DNA of 64,000 nt from assembly GCF_021130785.1 (NCBI RefSeq), contig NC_060215.1:116150501-116214500 (forward strand), written 5' to 3'. Source of the stretch: Homalodisca vitripennis. Lineage: Eukaryota; Arthropoda; Insecta; Hemiptera; Cicadellidae. A program made the position numbers and the translations under genes. Position 1 is the stretch's first letter. Every line of letters starts with the position of its first letter. Positions 38,150 to 51,060 of the stretch are shown here, one piece after another. Under the pieces are notes generated by a model that had not been told where the DNA came from, did no database searches, and saw only the letters and a list, made by a program, of their open reading frames with translations.

Positions 38150-38420
38150 CACATGTCCGCCTATGTTAAATTTGATTCTTTTTTTCCCGGAAAGATTGTT
38201 TGGACAGTTGTGGTGTATCTGAGAGTTTGGCGAGCTTGTCGGCCTCTCTGCCCCTAGCCTTAGCCACCAGATCCGCTGACAGCGTCTCTGTCTGTCAATT
38301 GTCTAATTTACACACGCTGCCCTGGCGAGTCACCAACGCCAGTGAGATTCAACAACATTTATTTTTACTACTCGGTGTGGGTGGTAGGCCACATTTTAAT
38401 ATCGCCTGGTTAGTCTTTTA
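38150..38420. promoter_or_regulatory. Scr: GC-rich intronic island
   Basis: Unique sequence with TCGGCCTCTCTGCCCCTAG, GTCTCTGTCTGTCAATTGTC and CCCTGGCGAGTCACC. The short frames across it lack protein features. Candidate regulatory only. Confidence 0.22.
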
Positions 38421-38858
38421 ACGGTGTTAAAAATGGGTTTTAACACTCCATTAATGTTGACGTGTAAGTATATTCGTCAGACATTGTGTTATATGAATGT
38501 TTTGATTTACACAAAACTTTTTCCATGCAAAGCTCACCACTTAAACAAAAAAAATATGACATTGTCTGGGTGAATGAAATCAAAGCTATAACGTACTCAG
38601 TACAAAAGAACCTTCTCATTTTTAGATGCAGACATTGTAATACTTCTGTAGTCAATAAAGTTCATCTTTAAAGGTGAATTTCTTCCCCCATAGCTATGCA
38701 AAGGAATTAGGAAGGCAAAGAGGCACATTTTCATAATATTTAGTAGTTTATTTCGTAATCTGATTTATTAAACTATTTCAATATTATTTAATCCGGCCAC
38801 TTCAAATGCTACAACTTTTGTCCGTATGACAGCTTAACTTCATTATCAAATTTTGAAA

Positions 38859-38860
<2 letters not shown>

Positions 38861-38898
<38 letters not shown>
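38861..38898. repeat. (AT)19 microsatellite
   Basis: An uninterrupted run of AT dinucleotides in the Scr intron, in otherwise AT-rich sequence. Confidence 0.97.
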
Positions 38899-38901
<3 letters not shown>

Positions 38902-39129
38902 CAGTTTTTAAGAAAGCCTATTTATAATTTACTCATATCTTAAATAGCTAACAGATGTATAACATTTAAGTAATCGCTGAGATGTCAAATCACAAAGATT
39001 TATGGACGTTGGACTTGTTAACACATTTTGCTTTGTATTAGTTTAATGGAAAAGATCGGTCTCATCTTGTACACAAAATATATAGTTGTATTTGATCGGA
39101 ACGAAATATGTCAAATCTAACTCAATGTA

Positions 39130-39520
39130 AGTCGTTCGATTTCATGCACGTTTTATGAAAACGGGTTCACCTCGGAAACCCGGCTTGGCTGCAATCACAA
39201 AAGTTTTCCTTGCATAAAACAGTTTTACTAAATAGTTCCAATGGCCCGAAGGAGTTTAGAGCGAACTAGTAATCGATACCAAGGTAATCATCGATCCTTG
39301 ACGGCGCGGCGGCGGCAGTCGAGCGAGCAATTTTCAAAATAAGATCGAGATTTGTATTTAATTGGCTTCGTAGCCGGGGGCCGTCTGGATTAACATGTTA
39401 CTCCAACACACCTCCGCAGCCATTCCTCTTCCTCCTCTGTGTTTATGTCCGATTTGTTGATACGCTCGCCCAGGTAACTCCGCTGCTAAACACTTAATGT
39501 CGGCTTTGCTCCGGAAACCT
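39130..39520. promoter_or_regulatory. Scr: GC-rich intronic island with ATCGAT words
   Basis: GTAATCGATACC and TAATCATCGATCC (39272-39298) precede GACGGCGCGGCGGCGGCAG, then TTTAATTGGC and CCGGGGGCCGTCTGG. ATCGAT words are used by BEAF/DREF-class and homeodomain factors in flies. Function is unproven. Confidence 0.27.
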
Positions 39521-42500
39521 CACTGTACGGTTTCACCGTTATGATTCCAAAACTGAGACTTCAGCACGGTAAAGTCCCCGCAAATCATACGTATTTCCAA
39601 TATACCCCTTGGCACTTATGAAGAAACGAGGTGGAACAGTTCCTAAATGTGATAACTAAACGGTAAAGTCTTTGTTGAGTCCGGCAGAGATGTGGATATG
39701 ACCTTCAAACTCAGCACCAGATGGTCAGAGATGCTGTCTCAATTTGCAGACCCTGGATAATTTGCAGGTGCTATGTAATGAAGTTACGCGTTCAGTGAAA
39801 ATCAACTCACATGATGTATTAATTTTTTACGTGATAAAATACGTATTGTAACTGAAGTACTTAAAACGCCCTAAGATTTGATGGTTGTGATATAAACTAA
39901 ATATTTATTTATTTTTTACTTTTTTGTAGATTAATAAAACTCGATATCAAATTTTCCAACAAAATCACACCCCTAAAAATAATACATCTATTATTGTTTA
40001 GCTGTGACTGACGTGTGTTATCATTCTGTAACGTTGATAAAATATTCACGTTACAATGATGCAACTTTAATGTAACGATTTGACATATAACATGGTACAT
40101 AAAGAGGGTAGACTTCTTGTTAAGGTAACCCAATCTTATATCACATAAATCATTGTATTGACACTACGTAAGGTAGAAACCAAATCAGTCACGTTGCAAG
40201 AAAATTGTTCAAGGAATAAATATACGTCGTAATTAAATTTAAGTTCAATGGAAGTACTACAATATTACTTAGATCTCCATTGGATGATGTGACCAGATAA
40301 GGCTGTGTGATCGAAATTGTTTTGTATAAACGTAGTTTGAATTTCAGCTTTTTATACCTTCCATGAAAATGTATACATAAATATACATAAGCAATGTTAA
40401 AATCAGGTCTCAATACAAATCACACATAAGTTTAAGACATAAATTAATTCACAAACGTGAATATAACTTTTCTGTGGTTTTCCACATATTCCCAAGTTTC
40501 TACGTTATATGTCTACAATACGGTATGGCATGACCAAAATTTTCTACTGTTTGAGAAACATAATTATCTTAAATGACTGTGGCCATGAAATTAAAAATAC
40601 ATAAGCCTACTGAAATCAATTGTATTACCTGAAAGATTGTTGCTGAAATATCTTAAAATGTATTTGTTATAAGTTCTACACTGTTTATTTCTATTTTTGT
40701 CTGTTTAGTAGTGTTTTAACGTCCTATTTATGTCTTTAGGTTTTCAAATGAGGTATTTTTATTTTATTTTTTATACTAATTTCTAATATTTATACTAAGA
40801 GTATTATTAACCTAAAATGATGGCACAAGTACTTCTTCCTGGTAATAATATCAACATATGAAAAATTTAACTACGAGATAAAACAACAGAACAGTAATCT
40901 TTTCTACTGCTTAAATTAATAGAAATAAAACTCTCAATGCGGCATTTCTCCTGTTGGCTCATTTTATCATACGATATTTATAGGAGTGACTAAACGATAT
41001 CAATTTGTTAACACTTCTCAGTTCTGGGTCAAATATTATTACAACACTTTATTTGCAATAAAATATAGCCACGTGACATTTAATCTACTCTTTTTGCCTT
41101 AATTGCCAGTAATTGAATGATATCGACTCAAACTTTGTTGATAATACTAAAAAGAACAGTTTTCGCACGAAGAGTGTGTATAATTTATTTTAAAATTGCC
41201 CACCCTTTGTTCTATGTTAGTCCTAGGTTATACTATTAAAAAGGCCTTACTTAGTTTGGAGAAATCGATAGAACCTCAAAGAATGCATTGTTTTTGTCTA
41301 AAGTACATCCGATGATCAAATATGAACGGTTTATTAAGTTATATCATCAGCAAAATGTTATGTTAACATCAAATATTTGGTGTTTGGTTATTAACGGATT
41401 TATTTAGTTATCAAAAGTTGTTTCCTGATTAAAAAATCTACTAAACCTAATCTTTAATATCAAAAGTCATCCTTCTAGTAATGTTTGCAATTTATAGTGT
41501 TGATAATGATTTTTTAAATATACATATAAGCATGTGTGTGGAATTCTATTAATCTTTTGCAAATATCTGGACAGTGTGGATGGAATCTTCCAGCTGTAAA
41601 AAAACCTTCTTGAATATTCTTTTTATAAGTTGGCCGATTAATATATATGATTTGTATTCTGTAGCGTAAAAAAGGTATAATCCAAACGACTTAAAGGAAT
41701 GCAAAACAGTGTGCCTCGTTTTTTTAAACTGTGGCATACAAGGACTTGTGTTATAGCTTTTCATGTTGTGCATTGTATACCCGTACTACCATCTGAACAT
41801 TTGTGCCGGTTGTATAAATCCCGAAATCTCATGAAATAATTTATCGTGGTTATCAACAACTACCCATATTGACGGTGCAATTGTTACATCTACATGATGG
41901 AATTGTTTTACATCTCGTACATGAATACAGTACTGCATTAAATGTTAGATGAGGCACCGTAAAAGTAAAAAAAATATTACTTATGGAATAAACTTGAAAT
42001 ACTCAAGCAGGATTTTCGCGATTGATAGGCATTTGAAGATGGAATTCTTTTAAAGAGAGGCCGATTTCCTTTGACCTTATTCTCCTTGTCCGAGCAGGGT
42101 TTTTATACAACAGAATACAGAGGAGAGTCGGTACAGTACAAGTTTGACATTACTAAAATACACATAGTAATGTATATTGCTCTATACCTAACTCAAATGC
42201 AAAGTCCGACGTCAAAAACCGTGCGGCGATCGTCGGCTCTTATCTTAGAACTCTTCGTAGGACGTTTTTTAGGATATTACCAGTAATAAAAATAAGTGTA
42301 TAAGTAAAGATTTGAAATTTTAAAACTGTATCTTATTTATGAATAACATTAATTTTATTAAGAAATTGTATTTAAGAAGTAAGGAATTTTTTTAAATGCC
42401 CTCTGAATAAATTATATATAGAGTAGTTTTTAGCTACTTTTTGGCCAAGTTACAAAATTGTCTAAACTTCTTTCTTGAAGCGTTGTTGTATCGTGTAGTA

Positions 42501-42920
42501 ATCAAACCAAAGTTTTCTACTATTTGTCTTTAGAGAAATTATCTTAATGAAATATGAGTTTTTTAATAGCACAAGCTAAAATTGATCGCACTACCAGAAA
42601 CTATCTCAAACCTGACCAAAGAAAGTCTTGAAAAATCTGGAGCGAGCTTGAAATTTTGTTTCTGTGCTTTCGTGCTATTCTACCGGTCCCAGTATTAATT
42701 ATTCTATGTAGTATAGTTGTTGCGGCCCAAAGAACTAAATATAAATATAATATTTGTTTTTGAAAGTATAATTAGTTTTATACCAGTACCCATTACGAAT
42801 ATGAATTATATATGGTCGCAGACTGTACAGCATAACACCAGGGTGTGCTTGTAGGTGTTTGTTTTGTTATTTGTGATGGCTATCACATCAAAGTGGCATT
42901 TCACGTTGGCTGTGAATGTG

Positions 42921-43595
42921 GTGGAGGCCAGTTCTAGCATACAAGATTTCACAGATATCATGCAACACTGAAACCCCGATCAAGTAGTTATTCTTTATGA
43001 TTATTCTCCATGTTGTGGTGGAGGCCAGTTCTAGCATACAAGATTTCACAGATATCATGCAACACTGAAACCCCGATCAAGTAGTTATTATTTATGATTA
43101 TTCTCCATGTTGTGGTGGAGGCCAGTTCTAGCATACAAGATGTCACAGATATCATGCAACACTGAAACCCCGATCAAGTAGTTATTATTTATGATTATTC
43201 TCCATGTTGTGGTGGAGGCCAGTTCTAGCATACAAGATTTCACAGATATCATGCAACACTGAAACCCCGATCAAGTAGTTATTCTTTATGATTATTCTCC
43301 ATGTTGTGGTGGAGGCCAGTTCTAGCATACAAGATTTCACAGATATCATGCAACACTGAAACCCCGATCAAGTAGTTATTATTTATGATTATTCTCCATG
43401 TTGTGGTGGAGGCCAGTTCTAGCATACAAGATTTCACAGATATCATGCAACACTGAAACCCCGATCAAGTAGTTATTCTTTATGATTATTCTCCATGTTG
43501 TGGTGGAGGCCAGTTCTAGCATACAAGATTTCACAGATATCATGCAACACTGAAACCCTGATCAAGTAGTTATTCTTTATGATTATTCTCCATGT
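42921..43595. repeat. 97-bp tandem array, seven near-identical copies
   Basis: Units start with GTGGAGGCCAGTTCTAGC at 42921, 43018, 43115, 43212, 43309, 43406 and 43503, an exact 97-bp period. Copies differ only at scattered single bases: GTTATTC versus GTTATTA, one GATTTC to GATGTC, and one CCCCG to CCCTG. This near identity implies recent expansion or gene conversion. The array lies in the Scr intron and has no coding capacity; short frames there are not conserved as protein. Confidence 0.97.
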
Positions 43596-44099
43596 ACGTT
43601 TCTTTAACTACCATAACAAAGTATTATATTTAAACATCGTGTCATAATTTAGATATTTATTGCATCACCGCTATTTTACGACTTTATTAAAAGTATTTTT
43701 GCCCGTTAAAAGTTTTCTGTTTTTCACTTATATTTCTAAACTGACATTTCGTTCTACACATTTTAAAATTTGAAAAATAATGTTTTAGTCGAACTCTCAT
43801 TATATTAAATACTAATCCCGCTTGTGTAAATAAATACCTTAGAAATGGGTCCATTAATATGTATCAATACAGTAACTAAAATATTGCTATCTTTTTAACA
43901 GATTAGCTCAACTTCTTGAGTAACGTTCAAATTATTTTAATTTATGATATAACCAATTTTTCATTATTAGTTTACAAACTTCAGAGAATAATGACGTGTT
44001 TTTTATACTTTTTATTGTGAAATTTTCATTAGATTGTACATTTTCCAATGTTTAAAAAATTAGTTCCCACAAGATTTTTTACGAGTGTTACATTTTTTC

Positions 44100-44520
44100 T
44101 TTTTCCGAGCGTTTTATGGTGCCAAATGAGGGCTGGCGAGCGATGCTATCTGGAGCTGGTGTAATTATTACCGCCGGCTTGTAATATCTGCACCAAGTGC
44201 TGCCTGCTCATCTCCGTTATCGCGAGATCTAGCTACCGATCTCCAATCCTCAGATAATGGCTAGGCATTTATCAATCATCTCCTGATGCCTGTAATAGAT
44301 GTCAGAGGCTCCAGACCTCGCCGCTGCGCAATTATCAACTAAACTAAACAGCCGTGAAAATGCATTTGAAATGCACAAACTACGAGACATTGAAGAACTG
44401 CATCGTTCGGACCGCGATCGGCAGATGAGTGATGTAAGACCCCACAGAGAGAGACCGCAGATGCGGTCCGAGTCGCTGTGCGGTTGTGGTTGGTAATCAC
44501 ACCTTGCCGATGTTAATTCT
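44100..44520. promoter_or_regulatory. Scr: Intronic island with homeodomain and Exd/Hox-like sites and a GC stem
   Basis: GTAATTATTACCG (about 44161) is a strong homeodomain core. The minus strand of 44267-44278 reads TGATTGATAAAT, an Exd/Hox-type composite. TCGGACCGC (44407-44415) pairs perfectly with GCGGTCCGA (44463-44471), and GAGAGAGACC lies between them. A 65-codon frame from 44299 crosses the island but shows no domain; I do not call it. Confidence 0.33.
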
Positions 44521-47099
44521 GGGTCAGGGATAAATCGTGATCAGGGATAATGTAAGCCGTGGTCTTCACGCGTTGTCGATATATACTGCTCAGTCTCCTG
44601 TGTAAACTTGCATAAGAGAAATCCAGCTTCCAATTTTATTTAATGTTCTGTAATCTTTAGTAATATAGGACTAACCTGTGGCCCAATAAATGGGCAAAAC
44701 AAGGCCAAAATGGTTATCGGTCTCTTCTTAACAACAATGTAATAAACATTTCAATGTTTTTCAGTATTAAAAATTAATACTCGGATTTTAAGTCGACTCG
44801 ATGCGTAAGCGAAGGGTAGTAAAATGATTTACCGTTTAACTCATTCTTAGCTGCATTTTCTCAGGCCAAGTTTAAATGATTACAACGAAATGCATAACAG
44901 TTCACACGAGCCTTTGTGGTAATAATGTGAAAAACAATAACAAATAGCAAGTACTTTAGGCCGTAACTACATCAACTCCTTCACTTTTGGATGAAACTCT
45001 ACGGTTTAGTATGGAAGTTTCAAATATTTTAGACCCGGAAGTATAATTATAGATGAAGATCTATAATAATTAAGACCAATTCTGATTATTATTCTGGTAT
45101 GATAAGTGATAAAAATAAAATTGTATATACTTTTCAGTTTCAAATTAAAGTAGTTATTAAAAATACGAATTAGCAATGTATATTGCACCTATAAAAGTCG
45201 TACGAGTCCATGTAGCATTCTTTAGCTTTTTATTGGTATTTAGGGAAATTTCTAACATTACGTTTTGCGAATGTTAGTAAAATTGGGATGTTAGTAAACT
45301 AATAATCTGCATTTCAATCTGTAATCGTTTTAGATCTTAGTGAGTTGTAGTAAGTGTCATATTATTGCAAGACTTGGTTAAGGCAAATAAATTGTTTATT
45401 GCACTTAGGCTTGAGATACTGTTTTTAGAAGATTAGTATCTTGCGATAACTCTAGTATTCCTGATTGTATTTTGCAGTACTTATAACCGATCGATACTGA
45501 TAACATATGTTCTTATTTACTACCTTCTGTGTACAAATAGTGATTCCATAATGTTTCAAACATCTACGACTTAATGACTCATGTCTGGGCTATGACACAC
45601 GAGCATCATGTCATTGTTTCACTCATGTTTACTCAAACTCTTAACCTACCCGAGTTCTTAATAGCCTTAACTACATACTTTAAAATCATTTTTCATTTAA
45701 TATAATTCTTAGCTAGTACAGAGTTGGTGGCTACAGCTGACTTCAAAGATTATTCAGATACCTATAGTTAATTAAGTTGCGTTTCTTATTTATGAAAATG
45801 TTTAGTTTTCTCCTTAATTCTTTGCGAAAAATATGTCAGCAAACTCTTTGGTGCATGAAGTTATCGGAATCACAAGCATAACATATGTTGAATTCGGTAT
45901 ATAAGAAGAAAATATACAATTTTATTTATTTATGCATTTCTCTTCGGCAGACGCATTCTGAAGTGTTTACACCTTAACAAGACAACAATACTGATATTAA
46001 TTTTCAAACATTTGGATTTAAAAATGGAAGAATTACGATTCCAATTTTTTTGCATTTAGGTGTTGGAGCTCGATAATAGGTTGGTAATTACTTCAAAAAG
46101 TTCCAATGTTTGTCATAACTCTTATGAACCTGTTTGGTGTATTTCGTATTAAAAATGTTAAGCATTTTAAAACATTATAATTAAATATTTTGGAGAATAC
46201 TTTTAAGCTGTTTAAAAGACAAATATCGTAGTACTTAATCTTATTGGACATCAATATATAATATACTTTATCGTATTTGTAACTTTTAAAATTTATATAT
46301 TTTTACAAGTCTACTAACGAGCAATTAAATACTGACCGTTACGTGGCTTTAAAAGTATGTGTAATTTTTAAGTGTGATTTTAGAATCGAAGCAGCCTTGA
46401 ATAAAAATACCATGGAATAATTTATTAGCAAAGTGGTATAAATAATTTATTGTACCAAAATATTTACCTTTCCTTTTTCATAAAAGTTGATGGAATATTG
46501 ATGAGTTCCGCTATAACCATATAATATGAATATTAGTTTGTAAAATAATTAATTACTGAAATTTGTGGTATAATAAACAACAATTAAAGTCCGAGATAAG
46601 TATTACTAACTAAAACCAAAGTTTATGATTTAGAATAAAATTTTGATTGATCTCAATATGTTTCAGTGATATTTATTGGTTGAAAATATAATGATACAAA
46701 GAATTGCCAAATTAGCATCATCTAGATGACGTATAATGATAATTATCTTTTTTATTGACTCTAAGTGTGAAGAGCTATTTAACACTAGTAGACACAGGTA
46801 AGTGTGAGTAAAAGATTGTTCCTATTGTATTGGACTTACACAGGGTTAAATATGTACCATAACCTTCGATTCTTACTAGAGCAGTGGTAAATAAGTAATA
46901 ATCAACATCGTTTTTAAAATTTGGGATATTAAGGATAAACATACAAGTATGAAAGCAGACAGAATTTCGAAGTGTGTCGTTTCATTTCTTTACTCTTGGT
47001 AAAGTTGAACTTTTTTGGCAATGTAGAGACGAATTGGTTAGGGAACGCATACGTTTTTCAGTCTTTTAACGATTCATGGGTGAGAGTTCTCTCTTCGTA

Positions 47100-47530
47100 A
47101 TTAAAGAAGTAATAGTCGTGAGGAAATTAGTAAACATGGGCAGCAGATTTTTCGGTAGGCCACGCCGAAACCCGACCTGGTGCGAATCGCACGTCCCACG
47201 AAGTCAGCAATTTGGGGAATGGCGCCACCCATTTCAACACGTTGGTCCTGCAATTATGCGAGGCACGTTGATGTACAGATGACGAGACGGCATAATGATT
47301 ACACAGCCGTCGGACGGGCGAACTGGCAGCACAAGGCATCATGGGAAAGGCTTGACCAGGCTCCCGATCTCCGAGGTTCGTGAAAGGCCAGCACTCCTGC
47401 ACGATCAGGATATCACCTGTGTCGAGGGCTCGGTGGGGGCGAAGAACAAAGACCGACTGACCACGGCCGCTGAGTTGACAATGGCCGCTGATAGACGGAT
47501 AAGTCAGGGTTAATGTCTCAATTAAATCTG
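47100..47530. promoter_or_regulatory. Scr: GC-rich intronic island
   Basis: Over 400 bp of GC-rich unique sequence with GGCATAATGATTACACAGC (about 47289) as a homeodomain-type cluster. Reading frames are open on both strands (up to 138 codons), as expected from base composition. None contains a recognisable domain. Confidence 0.3.
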
Positions 47531-49639
47531 ATACTTGGGTCAATTAAACAAGAACAGGGAAGGTAAACATAGATCGCTCGTGAGATAGGCGTAATGTAAG
47601 AAATAAATTAGGGAGGTGTTGTTTTCTGAACGCGTTCTTGTGTGAGATTGCCCTACAAAATTTCGCCTCTAATTGGGATTATGTTTGGTTACAAATAGTA
47701 TTGCATTTATCTCACCTTTTATAGTTGGGTCCACTCACGATCATTTTATAAAATTATGTTGAGTAGCAAGAGTTAAAAAAAAACTAAATATTACATCGTA
47801 ATAAAAACTCCCTCGCCCTAATTTGTCATAGCTAGATACAAAGAAATTAATTCATAGCAAGAATGTTTCAACCTTAAAAGCAATGCCATGGTTGAAATAC
47901 ATGGTATCCATTCCAGTAACATAAACAGAAACGAAAGTGTTTTACGTTACCGTAGAGAAAACATTCTAAAATCCAGTGGTCAAAAGCAATAAAAAAAAGT
48001 AAAGCGGATGTATCTTGATCAATTCATTAATAATAGTTTTAGAAATATGTAAGGTAAATTCTCAAAACTTGTTGAAGAGACATAAAAAGAGAAATTAAAA
48101 TTGAACGATTTATTTATGAACGCAGCAATAGATCTTCAAAATGCTTAATAATTCTAATTGGCTCAGATGATAACGATTATACCCTACCCAAATTTACACA
48201 GGTAGCTCTCTTACAGGAGTTGTACATAACATATAGATATACGTTTGGCACTTACACTAAAAGCATTTCAATGGAAATGTGTTCAGTAGGACTGATAAAA
48301 TCCCGTAAGGGTCAATATTGCATGACTCTCTTGTTCACTTGATTAATACAGCTCTTCTCAGTATTGTTTACCTTGGTGAGTGGGTGGTGGGGAGGAGATC
48401 AAAGGAGAGCAAGATCAAACTTTTCTTCAAAGAGAAAGATGGTTAACTATCGCTTTGCCTCTGTTACAGATTGTTTCAAAGTCAATGTAAAGAAATGACA
48501 TATGATCAGCTGATTGCCTATCTAAACAGCAATGACCGCATATTTGAGAGCAATAACATATTTAGAAAAGTTACATATTTCGAATTTGGTCAACTACTGC
48601 TTTGCGCGGTGCAATTTAAGGGAACATTAGTGGGCTACTCTGGTGAGCAAATCATTAGGTTTTTTTCAATGTTATTTGGTGTTATTTTATGTAATATACT
48701 AATGAAAAACCCCTCTGCACTTAGTGTCGGAAGGATTTAGTTGCTAAGTAGAATTTAGGGATGAAGTCCAGTCCAAGCGAAGATACTAACTGAGTAGTAG
48801 AATTGGAAAACAAGATTAAATTTAGTCAGTAACGGTCGCTATTAATAAGTTGGGTGTGCCACAGAAGACAGTTCTGGGTACTTTATTGTTCTTGTCACTA
48901 GGACATTTAAATTTTTGAAATATTACCAGAGTATCAAAATAAACCTGCCTGTGAAACTTTTCTTGAGGAAAAAATTGTTATGAAACAAAGTTTAGATTCA
49001 GCTTGAAACCGACCTGGAGATGGTACAGTTGAACATGAAAAAAATGTTATTTTCAATCAGATCCATAGCACTGAAACATATACGTCTATCACTGCTTATT
49101 GCACTCACGTATCTATGCACTAAAAGTGGAGTTAAGGAGAACAACATTAACAAATTAGCAACAGCTGTTTAATTGGCAGAGAACTCTTAAAGGGTGGATA
49201 ATGATAATATTTTCAAGTAATCACTCTAGAAAGTTATCTTTATCACTCTAAGTCACCAGGCTTATGCATGTACATTTATGAAGAATATGTTTATATTTGC
49301 CTCTTTTTACAATACACCAAACAATAAAAAACTCACTGAAACAATCAATCTTAGTAAAAATTGTTAACTGGCGAATATTGAATGCCATTAAAATTACAGA
49401 TAATCTAAAAAACGGCTAATTTCCCATAGTATTTACAGTGTTTATTATTGTTTTCGTCTTAGGATGGTTCTTACGGGGCTACGGGGTTAGTACGACTAAT
49501 TCTTACAATGAACTTTATTTCAACGCTAGAAAACTAAAGGTTTTCTAATGAATGGTAAACTAATCCAATGTCTTTATTAAACTTCAATTTTGGAATTACA
49601 CATTTTTTTGTTTAAACCCAGCTCACTCCCTCAGTATAA

Positions 49640-49960
49640 ACCAATTTAAAGATTTTTACAATTTCATTGTGTTTTATGCCCCTTCTAGATGTAGGCAGGC
49701 CACTTCTGGACGACGCGGCCCATTTCCCGGCCATGCGCGGACGGGCGGGCCCAAAACTGGTTCCAAAGCTACAATTAAAGCCCGAGCCGATCATGTAATT
49801 GCCTAAGTATATATGATCGCATCGGTGAACCCAGAGTATCGAGGTGCCATCTCCCTGGCTGAGATTTTAGGGCTTTTATTTTCCAGACGCAAATGGATGG
49901 CATCATTAGCAAATCCATCAGATAAATTGTTGGTTAACAGTTTTATATTGGGGCGTATTA
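49640..49960. promoter_or_regulatory. Scr: GC-rich intronic island with a GCCAT site
   Basis: GGCCATGCGCGG holds a Pho/YY1-type GCCAT (49730-49734). Downstream are GGCTTTTATTTTCC (about 49871) and AAATGGATGGCATCATTAG, resembling Exd/Hox words. TGATCGCATCGG also occurs. Candidate enhancer or PRE. Confidence 0.3.
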
Positions 49961-50869
49961 CTGTTTCCTACGCGATTGGAAACGTAATAGAGTAAAGTGA
50001 GCAGTATTCAGGGTCAATGGTGGACATCTGTGTGTTCTTTGGGTTAATGATACTATTGGCTGGCTATTTGGTCTGTAAGGAAAGATATAGGTATTGTATA
50101 GTGATGTGTAATATGTAAGTTAAAGTGCAATTCATGATTGGTCAATAATAATGGCCGGTTAAACCGACTTACTTCGCTGGGTTGGTTTGAATTTGAAATT
50201 ACGGCCAAGAAATGGCGGGGTCGGAAAGTAACTTTGTATGAGTTAAAGGATCCTTAAGAAATATTCTGTAATTTTAAGAAACAAAAATATATATCAACCA
50301 GAAAAATATATCCAGTGTAAGATTTCTTTACACCAGCGGTAAACCAGTTGAATACATTTTTTTACAATGTAACTTGATAACCACTTTTACATTGTATATT
50401 TACATACATTTAAATAAAAATAATAACAATAGATAAAAAATACATGAATACAACATAAGTATTGTTTTAACTAAACCTAAAAAAATAAATATACAATACT
50501 ATGCATAAGTGTATATATGACAACAATGACAATAAATACATGTAGTTATAAATAAATAAAACTTCAGTAACAATCTCATCAAACGACCAACCAACATGAT
50601 AGGCCAACACAAAAGAAAACAAGAACAAAAAGAGACTAATAACACAGCAAATAACGCAAAACTTGAGTTAATTACTCGAATGATAGGCAACAAACCAGAA
50701 CGTATAATAAGAGAAGCATGGAACCAAACAACATCTGGCCAAACAAAGCACGAAGCTGATAACGTAAACTTCTGAAAATAAGGACCACTCTGGTATTCAT
50801 TATTCTAGCGTCAAGCCGAGTCTGACACTAACACTCATTAACAGTTTATTGTACTAATTATACACCGAC

Positions 50870-51060
50870 ATTATCGCGGTATGTCATGGTGTCTGCCCGG
50901 CCATTGTCGGGTACAATGGTCAATCAGGCGAGCTTAGCCCACTGGTCTGTCATTCTACCGGCTCTGCTCTAGCTCTGACTCTCGCTCTCTCTTCCTCTCT
51001 TCCCCGCTCTCGCTCCAGTTCTGATTGGCTTTGATTACTGGTATTTGATCTGGTTGAATT
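50870..51060. promoter_or_regulatory. Scr: Candidate Polycomb response element/enhancer with GAGA tract
   Basis: GCCAT lies at 50900-50904, within CCATTGT-CGGGT-ACAATGG (50901-50919, 7-bp arms). About 55-115 bases further is a run of CTCTC words (50976-51017, CTCGCTCTCTCTTCCTCTC and CGCTCTCGCTCC), the reverse strand of GAGA-factor sites. GATTGGC follows at about 51023. Pho plus GAGA clustering is the known signature of fly PREs. The inference rests on short motifs. Confidence 0.38.

Noticed and set aside
47127..47543. 138-codon minus-strand frame as a gene
   Set aside because: The opposite strand is equally open, no domain is recognisable, and the stretch is simply GC-rich.
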